Origin: JBFWUM01 sp050247255
GTDB lineage: Bacteria; Acidobacteriota; Vicinamibacteria; Vicinamibacterales; UBA2999
Direction: 5' to 3'
DNA length: 39,030 nucleotides
Assembly: GCA_050247255.1 (NCBI GenBank)
Contig: JBFWUM010000042.1
Location: forward strand, 1-39,030
The stretch's first letter is position 1. Each line of letters starts with the position of its first letter. A program made the position numbers and the translations under genes. The notes below the pieces were generated by a model. That model saw only the letters and a list, made by a program, of their open reading frames with translations, did no database searches and was not told the origin of the DNA. Of the stretch, positions 1 to 8,835 are shown one piece after another.

Positions 1-1
1 G

Positions 2-202
2 CGGACAACCCGACACCCCGGCTACGCCGTCAGTCAGCAGAAGCGGAAGCTCGTCGAGCAAGGCTTCGGCTGGATGAAGACCATCGGCGGGCTGCGCAAG
101 CTGCGCCACCGTGGTGGGCCGCTCGTCGATTGGATCTTCACCTTCACCGCGGCGGCCTACAACATCGTGCGCATGCGCCGATTGCTGGAGACGCCGGCGT
201 GA
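2..202 (+). pseudogene. 3' end of an IS5-like DDE transposase (cut by window edge)
   Basis: Reading frame 2 is open from the window edge to TGA at 200-202 and encodes the last 66 residues of a transposase. The stretch contains the C-terminal catalytic pattern of IS4/IS5-type enzymes, R-x3-E-x6-K (R-KLV-E-QGFGWM-K), followed by the aromatic tail typical of the family (FTFTAAAYNIVRMRRLL). The Glu would be the last acidic residue of the DDE triad. The 5' part lies outside the window, so it is unknown whether the gene is intact. A candidate element terminus follows at 307-323. Confidence 0.8.
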
Positions 203-227
203 CAGGCCAGCGGCCCATCGTTCTGGC

Positions 228-251
228 CTCGGTGTCTCGGTGCCTCGGTGG
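228..251. repeat. Octamer tandem array (CTCGGTGN x3)
   Basis: Three contiguous copies of CTCGGTG plus one variable base (228-235, 236-243, 244-251) lie between the transposase stop and the putative IS end. They belong to the same style of short-period arrays seen at 7703, 30964, 37926 and 38281. No coding role is seen. Confidence 0.6.
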
Positions 252-306
252 CCCGTGGCGGTAACCGGCCGCCGCCTGTGATGAGGTAACGTCATGAACC
301 TTACTA

Positions 307-323
307 ATTCAGCAGCCTGCTAG
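307..323. repeat. Putative terminal inverted repeat of the IS element
   Basis: The sequence ATTCAGCAGCCTGCTAG resembles the ends of IS elements that carry this transposase type (TTCAGCAGCCTGCTA). It lies 105 bp after the transposase stop, a plausible distance for a right end. The partner end is outside the window, so neither the inverted repeat nor a target duplication can be checked. If correct, the element stops 11 bp before the -35 box of the aromatic operon. Confidence 0.5.
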
Positions 324-334
324 GGCAGTTGCGG

Positions 335-364
335 TTGACAGCGCCGCGGCCGCTGCGGTACTGT
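335..364 (+). promoter_or_regulatory. Predicted sigma70-type promoter of the aromatic amino acid operon
   Basis: A perfect -35 hexamer TTGACA (335-340) is followed after 18 bp by TACTGT (359-364), which keeps the T1, A2 and T6 positions of a -10 box. Transcription would start near 371, giving a leader RNA of roughly 180 nt before the terminator runs out at 554. A short imperfect inverted repeat (CAGCG 339-343 / CGCTG 351-355) lies between the boxes and could be an operator, but it does not resemble the known TrpR or TyrR sites. Confidence 0.6.
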
Positions 365-386
365 GCTCGCACCGAGTACGACGCTG

Positions 387-482
387 ATGCCGCGATTTTT
401 TGCCTTCTTCGCCTTTACCGTCCACGCCAGCTACTGGTGGTGGTACCGGTTTGCGACTGAAGGGGCGGCGCCAGGCGTCTGA
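387..482 (+). CDS. Aromatic leader peptide (Phe/Tyr/Trp-rich, 31 aa) of an attenuator
   Basis: This 31-codon ORF runs from ATG 387 to TGA 480-482. Eleven residues are aromatic: Phe at 4, 5, 7, 8, 10 and 22, Tyr at 16 and 20, and three consecutive Trp at 17-19 (codons 435-443, core YWWWYRF). Such a composition is not expected by chance and is the hallmark of leader peptides whose translation senses charged tRNA. The ORF sits between a predicted promoter and an intrinsic terminator, directly before genes for Trp and Tyr synthesis and shared aromatic steps. The peptide itself probably has no function; ribosome stalling at Phe or Trp/Tyr codons would be the signal. The Shine-Dalgarno sequence is weak, and the start is chosen as the first in-frame ATG. 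Confidence 0.85.
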   Translation: MPRFFAFFAFTVHASYWWWYRFATEGAAPGV

Positions 483-527
483 AACAAGTTTAGAAAGACG
501 CTCGAAAGACCCGAAACGCCTCTTCAG
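457..527 (+). promoter_or_regulatory. Antiterminator pairing of the aromatic attenuator
   Basis: Bases 457-467 (CTGAAGGGGCG), just after the leader's Trp, Tyr and last Phe codons, can pair with 517-527 (CGCCTCTTCAG) as 11 continuous base pairs including one G-U. The second segment is also the 5' arm of the terminator, so the two structures exclude each other. A ribosome stalled on the Trp codons (435-443) would leave 457-467 free and favour antitermination. A weaker pairing of 410-416 (CGCCTTT) with 461-467 could act as the protecting 1:2 stem when there is no translation. A small hairpin, 475-480 with 496-501, surrounds the leader stop codon. These pairings were worked out by hand; no energies were computed. 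Confidence 0.7.
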
Positions 528-554
528 CCCGACCGGTTGAAGAGGCGTTTTTTT
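514..554 (+). terminator. Intrinsic terminator (attenuator) before aroDE
   Basis: A perfect 13-bp inverted repeat, AAACGCCTCTTCA (514-526) and TGAAGAGGCGTTT (538-550), encloses an 11-nt loop. The run of seven T at 548-554 begins within the 3' arm. This is a textbook rho-independent terminator. It lies 13 bp upstream of the aroDE start codon and 31 bp after the leader peptide stop, so it can only act on transcripts entering the aromatic operon. This supports a conditional, attenuating role. Confidence 0.9.
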
Positions 555-567
555 ATGCCCGGCGTTC

Positions 568-2022
568 ATGACCGACGTGCGCACTGCGCTGATTTGTGAA
601 ACCGTGACCGGCCGCTCGATGGCCGATCTGGTGGCGGCCCGCGATGCGAGCCGCGCCGACATGGTCGAACTGCGCCTCGACGGCATCGACCGGCCCGACG
701 TGGCGCAGGCGCTTGCCGGCCGCCGCACCCCGGTCATCGTCACCTGCCGCCCGGCATGGGAAGGCGGCCGGTTCGACGGCAGCGAGGAGGCGCGCAAGGC
801 GATCCTCCGCAGTGCCCTGGAGGGCGGGGCCGAGTATGTCGACGTCGAGTGGCGGGCCGGCTTTCAGGATCTGATCGACGCCGGCGCCGCGCGCAGTGTC
901 GTGTCGTCGCACGATTTCTCCGGCGTGCCGGCCGATCTCGTCGAACGTGTGCGGGCGATGCGGCAGACCGGCGCGGCGGTGGTGAAGGTGGCCGTGACGC
1001 CGTCGCGCCTCAGCGACACGCTGCCGCTGCTGGCAATCGGCCGTGAGGGGGGCGCGGTGGTGATCGGCATGGGCGAGGCGGGCGTGCCGACGCGGCTGCT
1101 TGCGGCCCGCTTCGGATCGCCCTGGTCGTATGCCGGCAATGCCGTCGCGCCGGGGCAGGTGCCCGCTGCCAGAATGGCGGGGGAGTTCCGCTTCCGGTCG
1201 GTCGGGCCGCAGACGGAGGTCTACGGTGTCGTCGGCAACAACGTGATGCATTCGCTGTCGCCGGCCATGCACAACGCGGCGTTTGCCGCCGCGGGCATCG
1301 ACGCGGTCTACGTGCCGTTCCATCCGGCGGATTTCGACGACTTCCTGACGTTTGCGGACGCGATCGGCGTGGCCGGTGCCAGCGTGACGATCCCGTTCAA
1401 GCTCGACGCGCTCCGCGCGGCGGCGTCCGCCGACGAGTTGACGGTGGCGGTCGGCGCTGCCAACACCCTGCGTCGGCTTCCGCCTGAAGGCGGAAGCCAC
1501 ACCTGGGAGGCGCTCAATACCGACGTCGACGGCTTCCTCGATCCCCTCGAGCGGGCCTACGGCCAGTCGCTGCGTGGCGCGCGCGTCTCGATCCTCGGCG
1601 CCGGCGGCAGCGCCCGCGCCGTGATCGTCGCCCTGGTTTCGCGCGGCGCCCGGGTCACTGTGCACGCACGCCGGGAGGCGCCGGCGCAGGCGGTGGCCGC
1701 GTCGCTCGGGGCGGCGGCCGGCGCGTGGCCGCCTGCCGCAGAGTCGTGGGATGTGCTGGTCAACTGCACGCCGCTCGGCGGCGCGAACGCGCGCGACGTA
1801 TCGCCGCTGCCGGGCGGGCCGTTTACGGGAAGGCTCGTCGATGACCTGACCTACGGCCCTGGTGAGTCGGCGCTGCTGCGCGAGGCACGTGCCGCCGGGT
1901 GCGCAGTGCTCGACGGGCTGCCGATGCTCGTCGCGCAGGCGGAGCGGCAGTTCGAGTGGTGGACGGGAATGCGCCCGGCCAGCGGCGTGATGGCTGCGGC
2001 GGCACAGGCGCGGGTGGCGTGA
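568..2022 (+). CDS. aroDE: Bifunctional 3-dehydroquinate dehydratase / shikimate dehydrogenase
   Basis: A fusion of two consecutive shikimate-pathway enzymes, 484 aa. Residues 1-210 are a type I dehydroquinase with the catalytic His (SSHDF, H115) and Schiff-base Lys (VVKVAV, K140). Residues 215-484 are an NADP-dependent shikimate dehydrogenase with the substrate-loop SLSPAMHN (229-236), VTIPFK with catalytic K278, NTDVDG with D319, and the nucleotide loop GAGGSA (344-349). This domain order is known from plants and some bacteria. A 24-bp hairpin repeat (1475-1498) is read in frame and encodes RLPPEGGS (303-310), an apparent insertion between the conserved NT(L) and NTD motifs. The ATG at 568 follows the attenuator; no strong ribosome binding site is visible. 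It is the first structural gene of the aromatic operon. Confidence 0.95.
   Translation: MTDVRTALICETVTGRSMADLVAARDASRADMVELRLDGIDRPDVAQALAGRRTPVIVTCRPAWEGGRFDGSEEARKAILRSALEGGAEYVDVEWRAGFQDLIDAGAARSVVSSHDFSGVPADLVERVRAMRQTGAAVVKVAVTPSRLSDTLPLLAIGREGGAVVIGMGEAGVPTRLLAARFGSPWSYAGNAVAPGQVPAARMAGEFRFRSVGPQTEVYGVVGNNVMHSLSPAMHNAAFAAAGIDAVYVPFHPADFDDFLTFADAIGVAGASVTIPFKLDALRAAASADELTVAVGAANTLRRLPPEGGSHTWEALNTDVDGFLDPLERAYGQSLRGARVSILGAGGSARAVIVALVSRGARVTVHARREAPAQAVAASLGAAAGAWPPAAESWDVLVNCTPLGGANARDVSPLPGGPFTGRLVDDLTYGPGESALLREARAAGCAVLDGLPMLVAQAERQFEWWTGMRPASGVMAAAAQARVA
1475..1498. repeat. REP-like hairpin inside aroDE
   Basis: A perfect 10-bp stem GGCTTCCGCC / GGCGGAAGCC with loop TGAA (TTCA on the other strand). 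It belongs to the dispersed hairpin family described in the findings and is translated in frame as part of the shikimate dehydrogenase domain. Confidence 0.8.
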
Positions 2023-3494
2023 GCGACATGCGAGTAACGACATTCGAGGAATTCAAGGAACTGGCCCAGCGCGGGACGTTCGTGCCGGTCTGCAAGGAGA
2101 TCGTGGCGGACCTGCTGACGCCGGTGTCGGCCTTCCTCAAGGTGGCCGAGCATTCGGACTACGCCTTCCTGCTGGAGTCGGTCGAAGGCGGCGAGCAGGT
2201 GGGCCGCTATTCGTTCCTCGGCAAGGATCCTTTCCTGATCGTCAAGGCGCGCGGCGGCCGCACCGTGGTCGAGCGCGCCGGCGACACGTCGGCGTCCGGG
2301 CAGCCGTTCATCGAGACGCTGCGCGGCCTCATGGCCGGCTACCACTCGCCGTTCGTGCCCGGGCTGCCGCGCTTCACGGGGGGCGCGGTCGGGTATCTCG
2401 GCTACGACGCGGCCGCCTGGTTCGAGCCGGTCAAGCTGCAGCGGGAGGTGGAGGAGCAGGACGAAGCGGCATTCATGCTCTTCGACACGGTGCTGGCCTT
2501 CGACCACGTGCGGCACCGGATCCTGATCATCGCCAACGCCCGCATTGGCGGGGACGAGGACCTCGAATCGCTCTACCAGTTTGCCTGCGCGAAGATCGCC
2601 TTCGTCGAGCGCGAGCTCGACCGGCCGCTGTCGAAGCCGCCGCGCCCGGACGCCGGCCCGCTCGAGGTCAGTTCGAACGTGACCCGCGAGCAGTTCGAGC
2701 AGATGGTCCGCACGGCGAAGGAGCACATCGCCGCCGGCGACATCTACCAGGTCGTGCTGTCACAGCGCTTCGAGGCGCCGTTCGCCGCCGACCCCTTTAC
2801 CGCCTACCGCGCGCTGCGCCACGTCAACCCGTCGCCCTACATGTACTTCCTGCGTGTCGGCGACCGGGCCATTGTCGGCTCGTCGCCGGAAATGCTCGTG
2901 CGCGTCGAGGGGCGTAAGGTCCAGACGCACCCGATTGCCGGCACCCGGCCGCGCGGCCGCACCGAAGACGAGGACGTGCGCCTGGGCGAGGAGCTGAAGC
3001 GCAACGAGAAAGAGCGCGCCGAGCACGTCATGCTCGTCGATCTCGGGCGCAACGACGTCGGCCGGGTGTCCGAGTACGGCAGCGTGCGCGTGCCGACCTA
3101 CATGACCCTCGAACGCTACTCCCACGTGATGCACCTGGTGTCGATCGTGGAAGGCAAGCTGGACGAGCGCCGGGACCGGCTCGACGCGCTGGTCGCCTGC
3201 TTCCCGGCCGGCACGGTGTCGGGCGCGCCCAAGGTGCGCGCGATGGAGATCATCGCCGAGCTGGAGAACCGCCGGCGCGGCGTCTACGCCGGCGCCGTCG
3301 GCTACCTTGACTTCGCCGGCAACCTCGATTGCTGCATCACGATCCGGACGGTGGTCATCGAGCGGGGGCGCGCCTACGTGCAGGCCGGCGCCGGCATCGT
3401 CGCCGACTCGAACCCGACGGCCGAATACGAGGAGACGCGCGACAAGGCACGGGCGGTGTTGACGGCGCTGGAGCTGGCGCAGCAGGGGTTGTGA
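2019..3494 (+). CDS. trpE: Anthranilate synthase component I
   Basis: Converts chorismate and ammonia to anthranilate, the first committed step of Trp synthesis, together with TrpG. With the GTG start at 2019 it has 491 aa. The feedback-inhibition motif LLES is at 51-54, followed by the chorismate-binding core: PSPYM (271-275), PIAGTRPRG (305-313), DLGRND (341-346) and FPAGTVSGAPK (395-405). The tail QAGAGIVADS is also typical. The start is uncertain: GTG 2019 overlaps the aroDE stop as GTGA, the same junction style used by trpC, trpB and trpA here, while ATG 2028 is only three codons later. Feedback by Trp is expected from the LLES motif. Confidence 0.95.
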   Translation: MSDMRVTTFEEFKELAQRGTFVPVCKEIVADLLTPVSAFLKVAEHSDYAFLLESVEGGEQVGRYSFLGKDPFLIVKARGGRTVVERAGDTSASGQPFIETLRGLMAGYHSPFVPGLPRFTGGAVGYLGYDAAAWFEPVKLQREVEEQDEAAFMLFDTVLAFDHVRHRILIIANARIGGDEDLESLYQFACAKIAFVERELDRPLSKPPRPDAGPLEVSSNVTREQFEQMVRTAKEHIAAGDIYQVVLSQRFEAPFAADPFTAYRALRHVNPSPYMYFLRVGDRAIVGSSPEMLVRVEGRKVQTHPIAGTRPRGRTEDEDVRLGEELKRNEKERAEHVMLVDLGRNDVGRVSEYGSVRVPTYMTLERYSHVMHLVSIVEGKLDERRDRLDALVACFPAGTVSGAPKVRAMEIIAELENRRRGVYAGAVGYLDFAGNLDCCITIRTVVIERGRAYVQAGAGIVADSNPTAEYEETRDKARAVLTALELAQQGL

Positions 3495-4066
3495 TGGTTC
3501 TGGTGATCGACAACTACGACTCGTTTACGTACAACCTCGTGCAGTACCTGGGCGAGCTGGGTGCGGACGTGCAGGTCCGCCGCAACAACGAGATCGCGCT
3601 GGATGAGATCGCCGCGCTGCGTCCGGATCACATCCTGATCTCCCCCGGCCCCGGCCGTCCCGAAGACGCCGGCATCACGATGGACGTCATCCGGCGCTTC
3701 GGCCCGACGACGCCGCTGCTGGGCGTCTGCCTGGGTCACCAGGCCATCGGCGCCGTCTACGGCGGGACGGTGTGCCGTGCGACGGTGCCGATGCACGGCA
3801 AGACCTCCACCGTCGTTCACGACGGCAAGGGGGTCTTCGACGGCATCACCGAGCCGTTCGAGGCGGGACGCTATCACTCGCTGGTCATTGCCAGGGATTC
3901 GGTGCCCGCGGACCTCGAAGTGACGGCGACGACGCGTGACGACGGGACGATCATGGGCGTCCGTCACCGGCAGCATCCTGTGCACGGCGTGCAGTTCCAC
4001 CCCGAGTCGGTGCTGACCGACGAAGGGCGGCGCATTCTCCGGAATTTCCTCGAGATGGGGCGGTAG
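3494..4066 (+). CDS. trpG: Anthranilate synthase component II (glutamine amidotransferase)
   Basis: Class I glutamine amidotransferase, 190 aa, which supplies ammonia to TrpE. The nucleophile is C79 in GVCLGHQ, and the other triad members are H169 and E171 in QFHPES. The oxyanion-loop PGPGRPEDAG (51-60) and the HGKTS segment (101-105) match the TrpG/PabA family. The start ATG overlaps the trpE stop as TGATG, suggesting translational coupling of the two subunits. TrpG and PabA cannot be separated by sequence, so it may also serve folate synthesis if no separate pabA exists. Confidence 0.95.
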   Translation: MVLVIDNYDSFTYNLVQYLGELGADVQVRRNNEIALDEIAALRPDHILISPGPGRPEDAGITMDVIRRFGPTTPLLGVCLGHQAIGAVYGGTVCRATVPMHGKTSTVVHDGKGVFDGITEPFEAGRYHSLVIARDSVPADLEVTATTRDDGTIMGVRHRQHPVHGVQFHPESVLTDEGRRILRNFLEMGR

Positions 4067-5088
4067 TGTTCAGCGCGCTCATCGAGAAGCTCGTGCGCCA
4101 CGAGGACCTGTCGGCCGATGAGGCCGCGGCCGCCATGCGCGAGGTGATGGAAGGACGGGCCGCCCCGGCCTCGCTCGCCGCGCTGCTGTCGGCGCTGGCG
4201 ATGAAGGGGGAGCGCCCCGCAGAAATCGTCGGCTTCGCGCGGACGATGCGCGAGCACGCGGTCAAGCTCGACTCGCCGGTCGCGCCGGTCTTCGATACCT
4301 GCGGCACCGGTGGCGATCGATCGGGCACCTTCAACATCTCCTCCGCGGCGGCCATCGTCATCGCCGGGTGCGGGGTCACGGTGGCCAAGCACGGGAACCG
4401 GTCGGTCTCGAGCCAGTGCGGCAGCGCCGACGTGTTCGAGGCGCTTGGCGTGAACATCGCCGCGCCGCCGCCGGTCGTCGAGCGGAGCCTGCGCGAGGCG
4501 AAGATCGCGTTCTTCTTTGCGCCGACGTTTCACCCCTCGATGCGCCACGCGGCGCAGACGCGCCGCGAGATGGGCATTCGCACCGTCTTCAACCTGCTCG
4601 GCCCTCTCACCAACCCGGCTGGCGCGTCACGGCAGATGGTCGGCGTGCCGAAGGCGGAGCTGACCGATCCGCTGGCCCGCGCGCTGCTCATGCTCGGCTC
4701 CGAGCGCGCCTGGGTGGTGCACGGCGCCGACGGGGTCGACGAGATCTCCACGACCGGCTACACGAAGGTGGCCGAGGTGCGTAACGGCGCGGTGCACACC
4801 TTCTATATCCACCCGTCGGAGTTCGGCGTGGCCAGGACCGACCCCGCCGGCCTCAAGGGAGGCGACGCCGCGGCAAACGCGGGCATCGTCCGCGGCATCC
4901 TCGACGGGCGTCCTGGCGCGGCGCGCGACGTCGTGCTGTTCAACGCTGGCGCCGGCCTGTTCGTTGCCGGCCACGCGTCGTCCATTCGCGAGGGGATCGC
5001 GATGGCGGCCAACGCCGTTGATTCGGGGGCGGCGGGAGACACGCTGGCGTCGATGGTGCGCTGCTCCAGCAACGGGGCCCTGGTGTGA
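4066..5088 (+). CDS. trpD: Anthranilate phosphoribosyltransferase
   Basis: Transfers phosphoribose from PRPP to anthranilate; 340 aa, the usual length for a stand-alone TrpD. Diagnostic motifs are CGTGGD (79-84), NISS (90-93), KHGNRSVSS (108-116), FFFAPTFHPSM (149-159) and FNLLGPLTNP (175-184). The GTG start at 4066 shares one base with the trpG stop. TrpG and TrpD are separate genes here rather than fused as in E. coli. Confidence 0.95.
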   Translation: MFSALIEKLVRHEDLSADEAAAAMREVMEGRAAPASLAALLSALAMKGERPAEIVGFARTMREHAVKLDSPVAPVFDTCGTGGDRSGTFNISSAAAIVIAGCGVTVAKHGNRSVSSQCGSADVFEALGVNIAAPPPVVERSLREAKIAFFFAPTFHPSMRHAAQTRREMGIRTVFNLLGPLTNPAGASRQMVGVPKAELTDPLARALLMLGSERAWVVHGADGVDEISTTGYTKVAEVRNGAVHTFYIHPSEFGVARTDPAGLKGGDAAANAGIVRGILDGRPGAARDVVLFNAGAGLFVAGHASSIREGIAMAANAVDSGAAGDTLASMVRCSSNGALV

Positions 5089-5879
5089 GCGCGCCGGACT
5101 TGCTGCAGACGATCGTGGCCGCCACGCGCCGGATTACCGGGCTGCGTCAGGCACGGGAGCCGCGAGCGGCATTGGAACGGCGGGCGGCCTCGCGTGAGCC
5201 GCGGGGACGTGACTTCGAAACGGCCCTGGCGCGCCCCGGACAGGTCAACGTGATTGCCGAGTGCAAGCGCCGGTCGCCCTCCCGTGGCGTGCTGGCTCCC
5301 GACTACGACCCGGTCGCGATCGCCAGGCGTTACGAGTCCGCCGGTGCGGCCGGTATTTCCGTGCTGACCGAGCCGACGTTCTTCGACGGGGCCCTCGAGC
5401 ACCTGGCGGCGGTGCGCGCCGCGGTTGCGACGCCCCTCCTGCGCAAGGACTTCATCGTCGACGAATACCAGGTGCTCGAGGCGCGCGCCAACGGCGCCGA
5501 TGCCGTGCTGCTGATCGTCGCGGCGCTCGAGCAGGCTGATCTCGTCCGGCTGCAGGAGTTCGCCTGGCAGCAGGGTCTGGCGACGCTCGTGGAAGTGCAC
5601 GACGAAGAGGAGCTGACACGCGCGGTCGAGAGTGGCGCCCGCGTGATTGGCGTGAACAACCGCAACCTGCGGACGCTGGCGGTCGACGTGGATGCCTCGC
5701 ACCGGCTGGCGGCACGGTTGCCGGCGGGGGCGATTGGGGTCAGCGAGAGCGGCCTGAAGACGACGGCCGACGTCGAGCGGCTGACGGCGGCCGGATACAA
5801 GGCGTTCCTGATCGGCGAACGGTTCATGACCGATCCCGATCCGGTCGCGGCGATTCGGGGTTTGGGCGTGGTGGCATAG
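5085..5879 (+). CDS. trpC: Indole-3-glycerol phosphate synthase
   Basis: A (beta/alpha)8 enzyme that closes the indole ring, 264 aa. Conserved catalytic segments are AECKRRSPSRG (58-68, with K61), LLRKDF (118-123, with K121), LVEVH (168-172), NNRNL (191-195) and SESG (220-223). The GTG start at 5085 overlaps the trpD stop by four bases (GTGA). The N-terminal 50 residues are Arg/Ala-rich and less conserved, as is common in the family. Confidence 0.95.
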   Translation: MSAPDLLQTIVAATRRITGLRQAREPRAALERRAASREPRGRDFETALARPGQVNVIAECKRRSPSRGVLAPDYDPVAIARRYESAGAAGISVLTEPTFFDGALEHLAAVRAAVATPLLRKDFIVDEYQVLEARANGADAVLLIVAALEQADLVRLQEFAWQQGLATLVEVHDEEELTRAVESGARVIGVNNRNLRTLAVDVDASHRLAARLPAGAIGVSESGLKTTADVERLTAAGYKAFLIGERFMTDPDPVAAIRGLGVVA

Positions 5880-5880
5880 C

Positions 5881-6491
5881 GTGTTCATCAAGGTCTGCGG
5901 CATCACGCGGGTGAGCGACGCGCTGCACGCCGTGTCCTGCGGGGCAACGGCGCTCGGGTTCGTCTTCTGGCCGAAGAGCCCGCGCGGCATTACGCCTGAG
6001 CGCGCCGCCGAGATCGTCGCCGAGCTGCCGCCGACGTTGATGACGGTGGGTGTCTTCGTCAACGAGCCGATCGACGGGGTGATCGCCGCGGTCCAGCGCG
6101 CCCGGCTGACGACGGTGCAGCTGCACGGCGACGAGCCGCCCGCATATGCGGACGCGATCGCGTGGCCGATTCTGCGGGCGATGAGCCTGGAGGAGGTCGG
6201 CCTCTCGGCCTGGCCGCGGGAGACCACGCTGCTGCTCGACGCCGCCAACGCGACGACGCGAGGCGGCACCGGCCAGACCATCGATTGGGAGAGGGCGGCG
6301 GCGGTGGCGCAGGAGCGCAAGGTCATCCTGGCCGGCGGCCTGACCCCGGAGAACGTCGGCGCGGCCATCAGCCGGGTGCGGCCGTTTGGCGTCGACGTGT
6401 CGTCAGGCGTGGAAGAGGCGCCGGGTGTGAAGGACGACAGGAAGGTGGCCGCGTTCATCGCGAATGCGACAGCAGCGTTTCAGGAGAACCA

Positions 6492-6495
<4 letters not shown>
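5881..6495 (+). CDS. trpF: Phosphoribosylanthranilate isomerase
   Basis: Catalyses the Amadori rearrangement of phosphoribosylanthranilate; 204 aa, standard size. The general base is C6 in KVCGIT and the general acid D120 in LLLDAAN. Phosphate-binding segments are GGTG (128-131), AGGL (151-154) and VDVSSGVE (171-178). The GTG start is two bases after the trpC stop. TrpF is a separate gene, not fused to TrpC. Confidence 0.95.
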
Positions 6496-7699
<1,204 letters not shown>

Positions 7700-7703
<4 letters not shown>

Positions 7704-8509
7704 GTCGGCAGTCGCCAGTGGGCAGTGGGCGGCTGGCGGAGACGTTCGCGCGGTTGCGGGCGCAGAAGCAGGCGGGCCTCGTCACCTACATCACGGCGGG
7801 CGACCCCGACCTGCCGCGCACGGAAGGGATCATTCGCGCGCTCGACCGCGCCGGCGCCGACGTGCTCGAGATCGGGGTGCCGTTCTCGGATCCGCTCGCC
7901 GACGGGCCGATCATCCAACGGGCGACCGAGCGGGCGCTGGCGTCCGGGACGACGCTCGCCGGCGTGCTCGACCTGCTGGCAAGGGTGCGCAAGGACGTGC
8001 AGGCGCCGTTCGTCGTCTTCAGCTACGCCAACCCGATCCTGAGGCTCGGCGCCGAGCGGTTCGCCGATCGCGCGGCCGAGGCGGGCGTCGACGGCGTGCT
8101 CGTCCTGGACCTGCCGATCGAGGAAGCGGACGACTTCCGTAACCTCATGGCTGCGCGGGGGATTGATACAATTCTTCTGCTCAGCCCGACGACGACCGAC
8201 GCGCGATTGCGCAAGGCCGCCACGCTCGGCAGCGGATTCCTGTATGCGATCTCGCGGCTCGGCGTGACCGGTGTACGGGACACGCTGGCCGATGGGGCAG
8301 AGGAGATGGTGGCGCGCATTCGCGCCGTGACCGATCTGCCGGTCGCGCTCGGCTTCGGGATCTCGAAGCCGGAGCACGTGCGGCAGGTCGGGCAGTGGGC
8401 GGACGCGGCCGTGGTCGGCAGCGCGCTCGTGAACGTCATCGCCCAGGCGGGCGCATCAGACGACGTGGACAAGAAGGTAGAGGAGTACGTGCGGTGGCTG
8501 AAGTCCTGA
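7700..8509 (+). CDS. trpA: Tryptophan synthase alpha chain
   Basis: Cleaves indole-3-glycerol phosphate to indole for TrpB; 269 aa with the GTG start at 7700, which overlaps the trpB stop (GTGA). Catalytic E57 lies in LEIGVPFSDP and D68 in ADGP. ITAGDP (31-36) and the phosphate-binding LGFGISKPE near the C-terminus also match. Residues 2-10 (SRQSPVGSG) are encoded by a heptamer tandem array (7703-7730), so the extreme N-terminus looks like inserted repeat rather than conserved protein. A start further inside (for example near RLAETF) would have no visible ATG. Confidence 0.95.
7703..7730. repeat. Heptamer tandem array at the trpB/trpA junction
   Basis: Four contiguous 7-mers: AGTCGGC, AGTCGCC, AGTGGGC, AGTGGGC. 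The array starts at the last base of the trpB stop and is translated as the N-terminus of TrpA. Confidence 0.75.
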
Positions 8510-8793
8510 CAATCGAGGAACTGCGTTCGCGGATCGACGTCATCGACGATCAGCTCGTACGCCTGCTCAACGTCCGCGTCGCGTGCGCGGTGGAGGCGGG
8601 GCGCCTCAAGCACGACATGGGGCTGCCCATCTACCAGCCTGAGCGCGAGGCGCAGGTGCTCAACAAGGTCCGGCAGGCGGCGACGGAACTCGCCGGTCCG
8701 CTGACGGCGGAAGCGGTCGTTCGCATTTTCGAACGCATCATCGATGAAGCGCGCCGCGCCGAGCGCGAAGCCAGTTCACGCAGAGAGTCGTAG
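8494..8793 (+). CDS. aroQ: Chorismate mutase, AroQ class
   Basis: Stand-alone all-helical chorismate mutase of 99 aa, converting chorismate to prephenate for Phe and Tyr. Active-site residues of the AroQ fold are at the expected places: R11 or R13, R28, K39 in GRLK, R51-E52 in QPEREAQV, and a Glu near 80 (IFERIID) where the E. coli enzyme has Gln. The GTG start at 8494 lies inside the trpA end (16-bp overlap). No prephenate dehydratase is fused or nearby; TyrA downstream can use the product, while pheA must be elsewhere. Confidence 0.9.
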   Translation: MAEVLTIEELRSRIDVIDDQLVRLLNVRVACAVEAGRLKHDMGLPIYQPEREAQVLNKVRQAATELAGPLTAEAVVRIFERIIDEARRAEREASSRRES

Positions 8794-8801
8794 TTCGTAG
8801 T

Positions 8802-8819
8802 GTCCGGCTTCAGCCGGAC
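8802..8819. repeat. REP-like hairpin between aroQ and aroF
   Basis: A perfect 7-bp stem, GTCCGGC / GCCGGAC, with loop TTCA. It lies in the 42-bp gap before the aroF start, the largest gap in the aromatic operon. The hairpin has no T run, so it is not a typical terminator. Confidence 0.8.
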
Positions 8820-8835
8820 CAGGAGAGAAGTCGTC

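Noticed and set aside
339..355. TrpR- or TyrR-type operator in the aromatic promoter
   Set aside because: Only an imperfect CAGCG/CGCTG repeat is present; it does not match the known operator sequences.
555..599. ATG at 555 as an alternative start or second leader ORF before aroDE
   Set aside because: It is out of frame with aroDE, encodes only 14 residues with no notable composition, and starts within the end of the terminator.
1899..2018. Upstream extension of trpE into aroDE
   Set aside because: The extra residues are non-conserved; GTG 2019 or ATG 2028 give the family length and fit the junction style of the operon.
553..2043. 496-codon minus-strand open frame opposite aroDE
   Set aside because: Low-complexity Arg-rich translation with no motif, fully covered by the conserved AroDE frame.
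8800..8835. GTG at 8800 as the aroF start
   Set aside because: It would translate the hairpin repeat; ATG 8836 has a clear AGGAGA ribosome binding site and a normal N-terminus.
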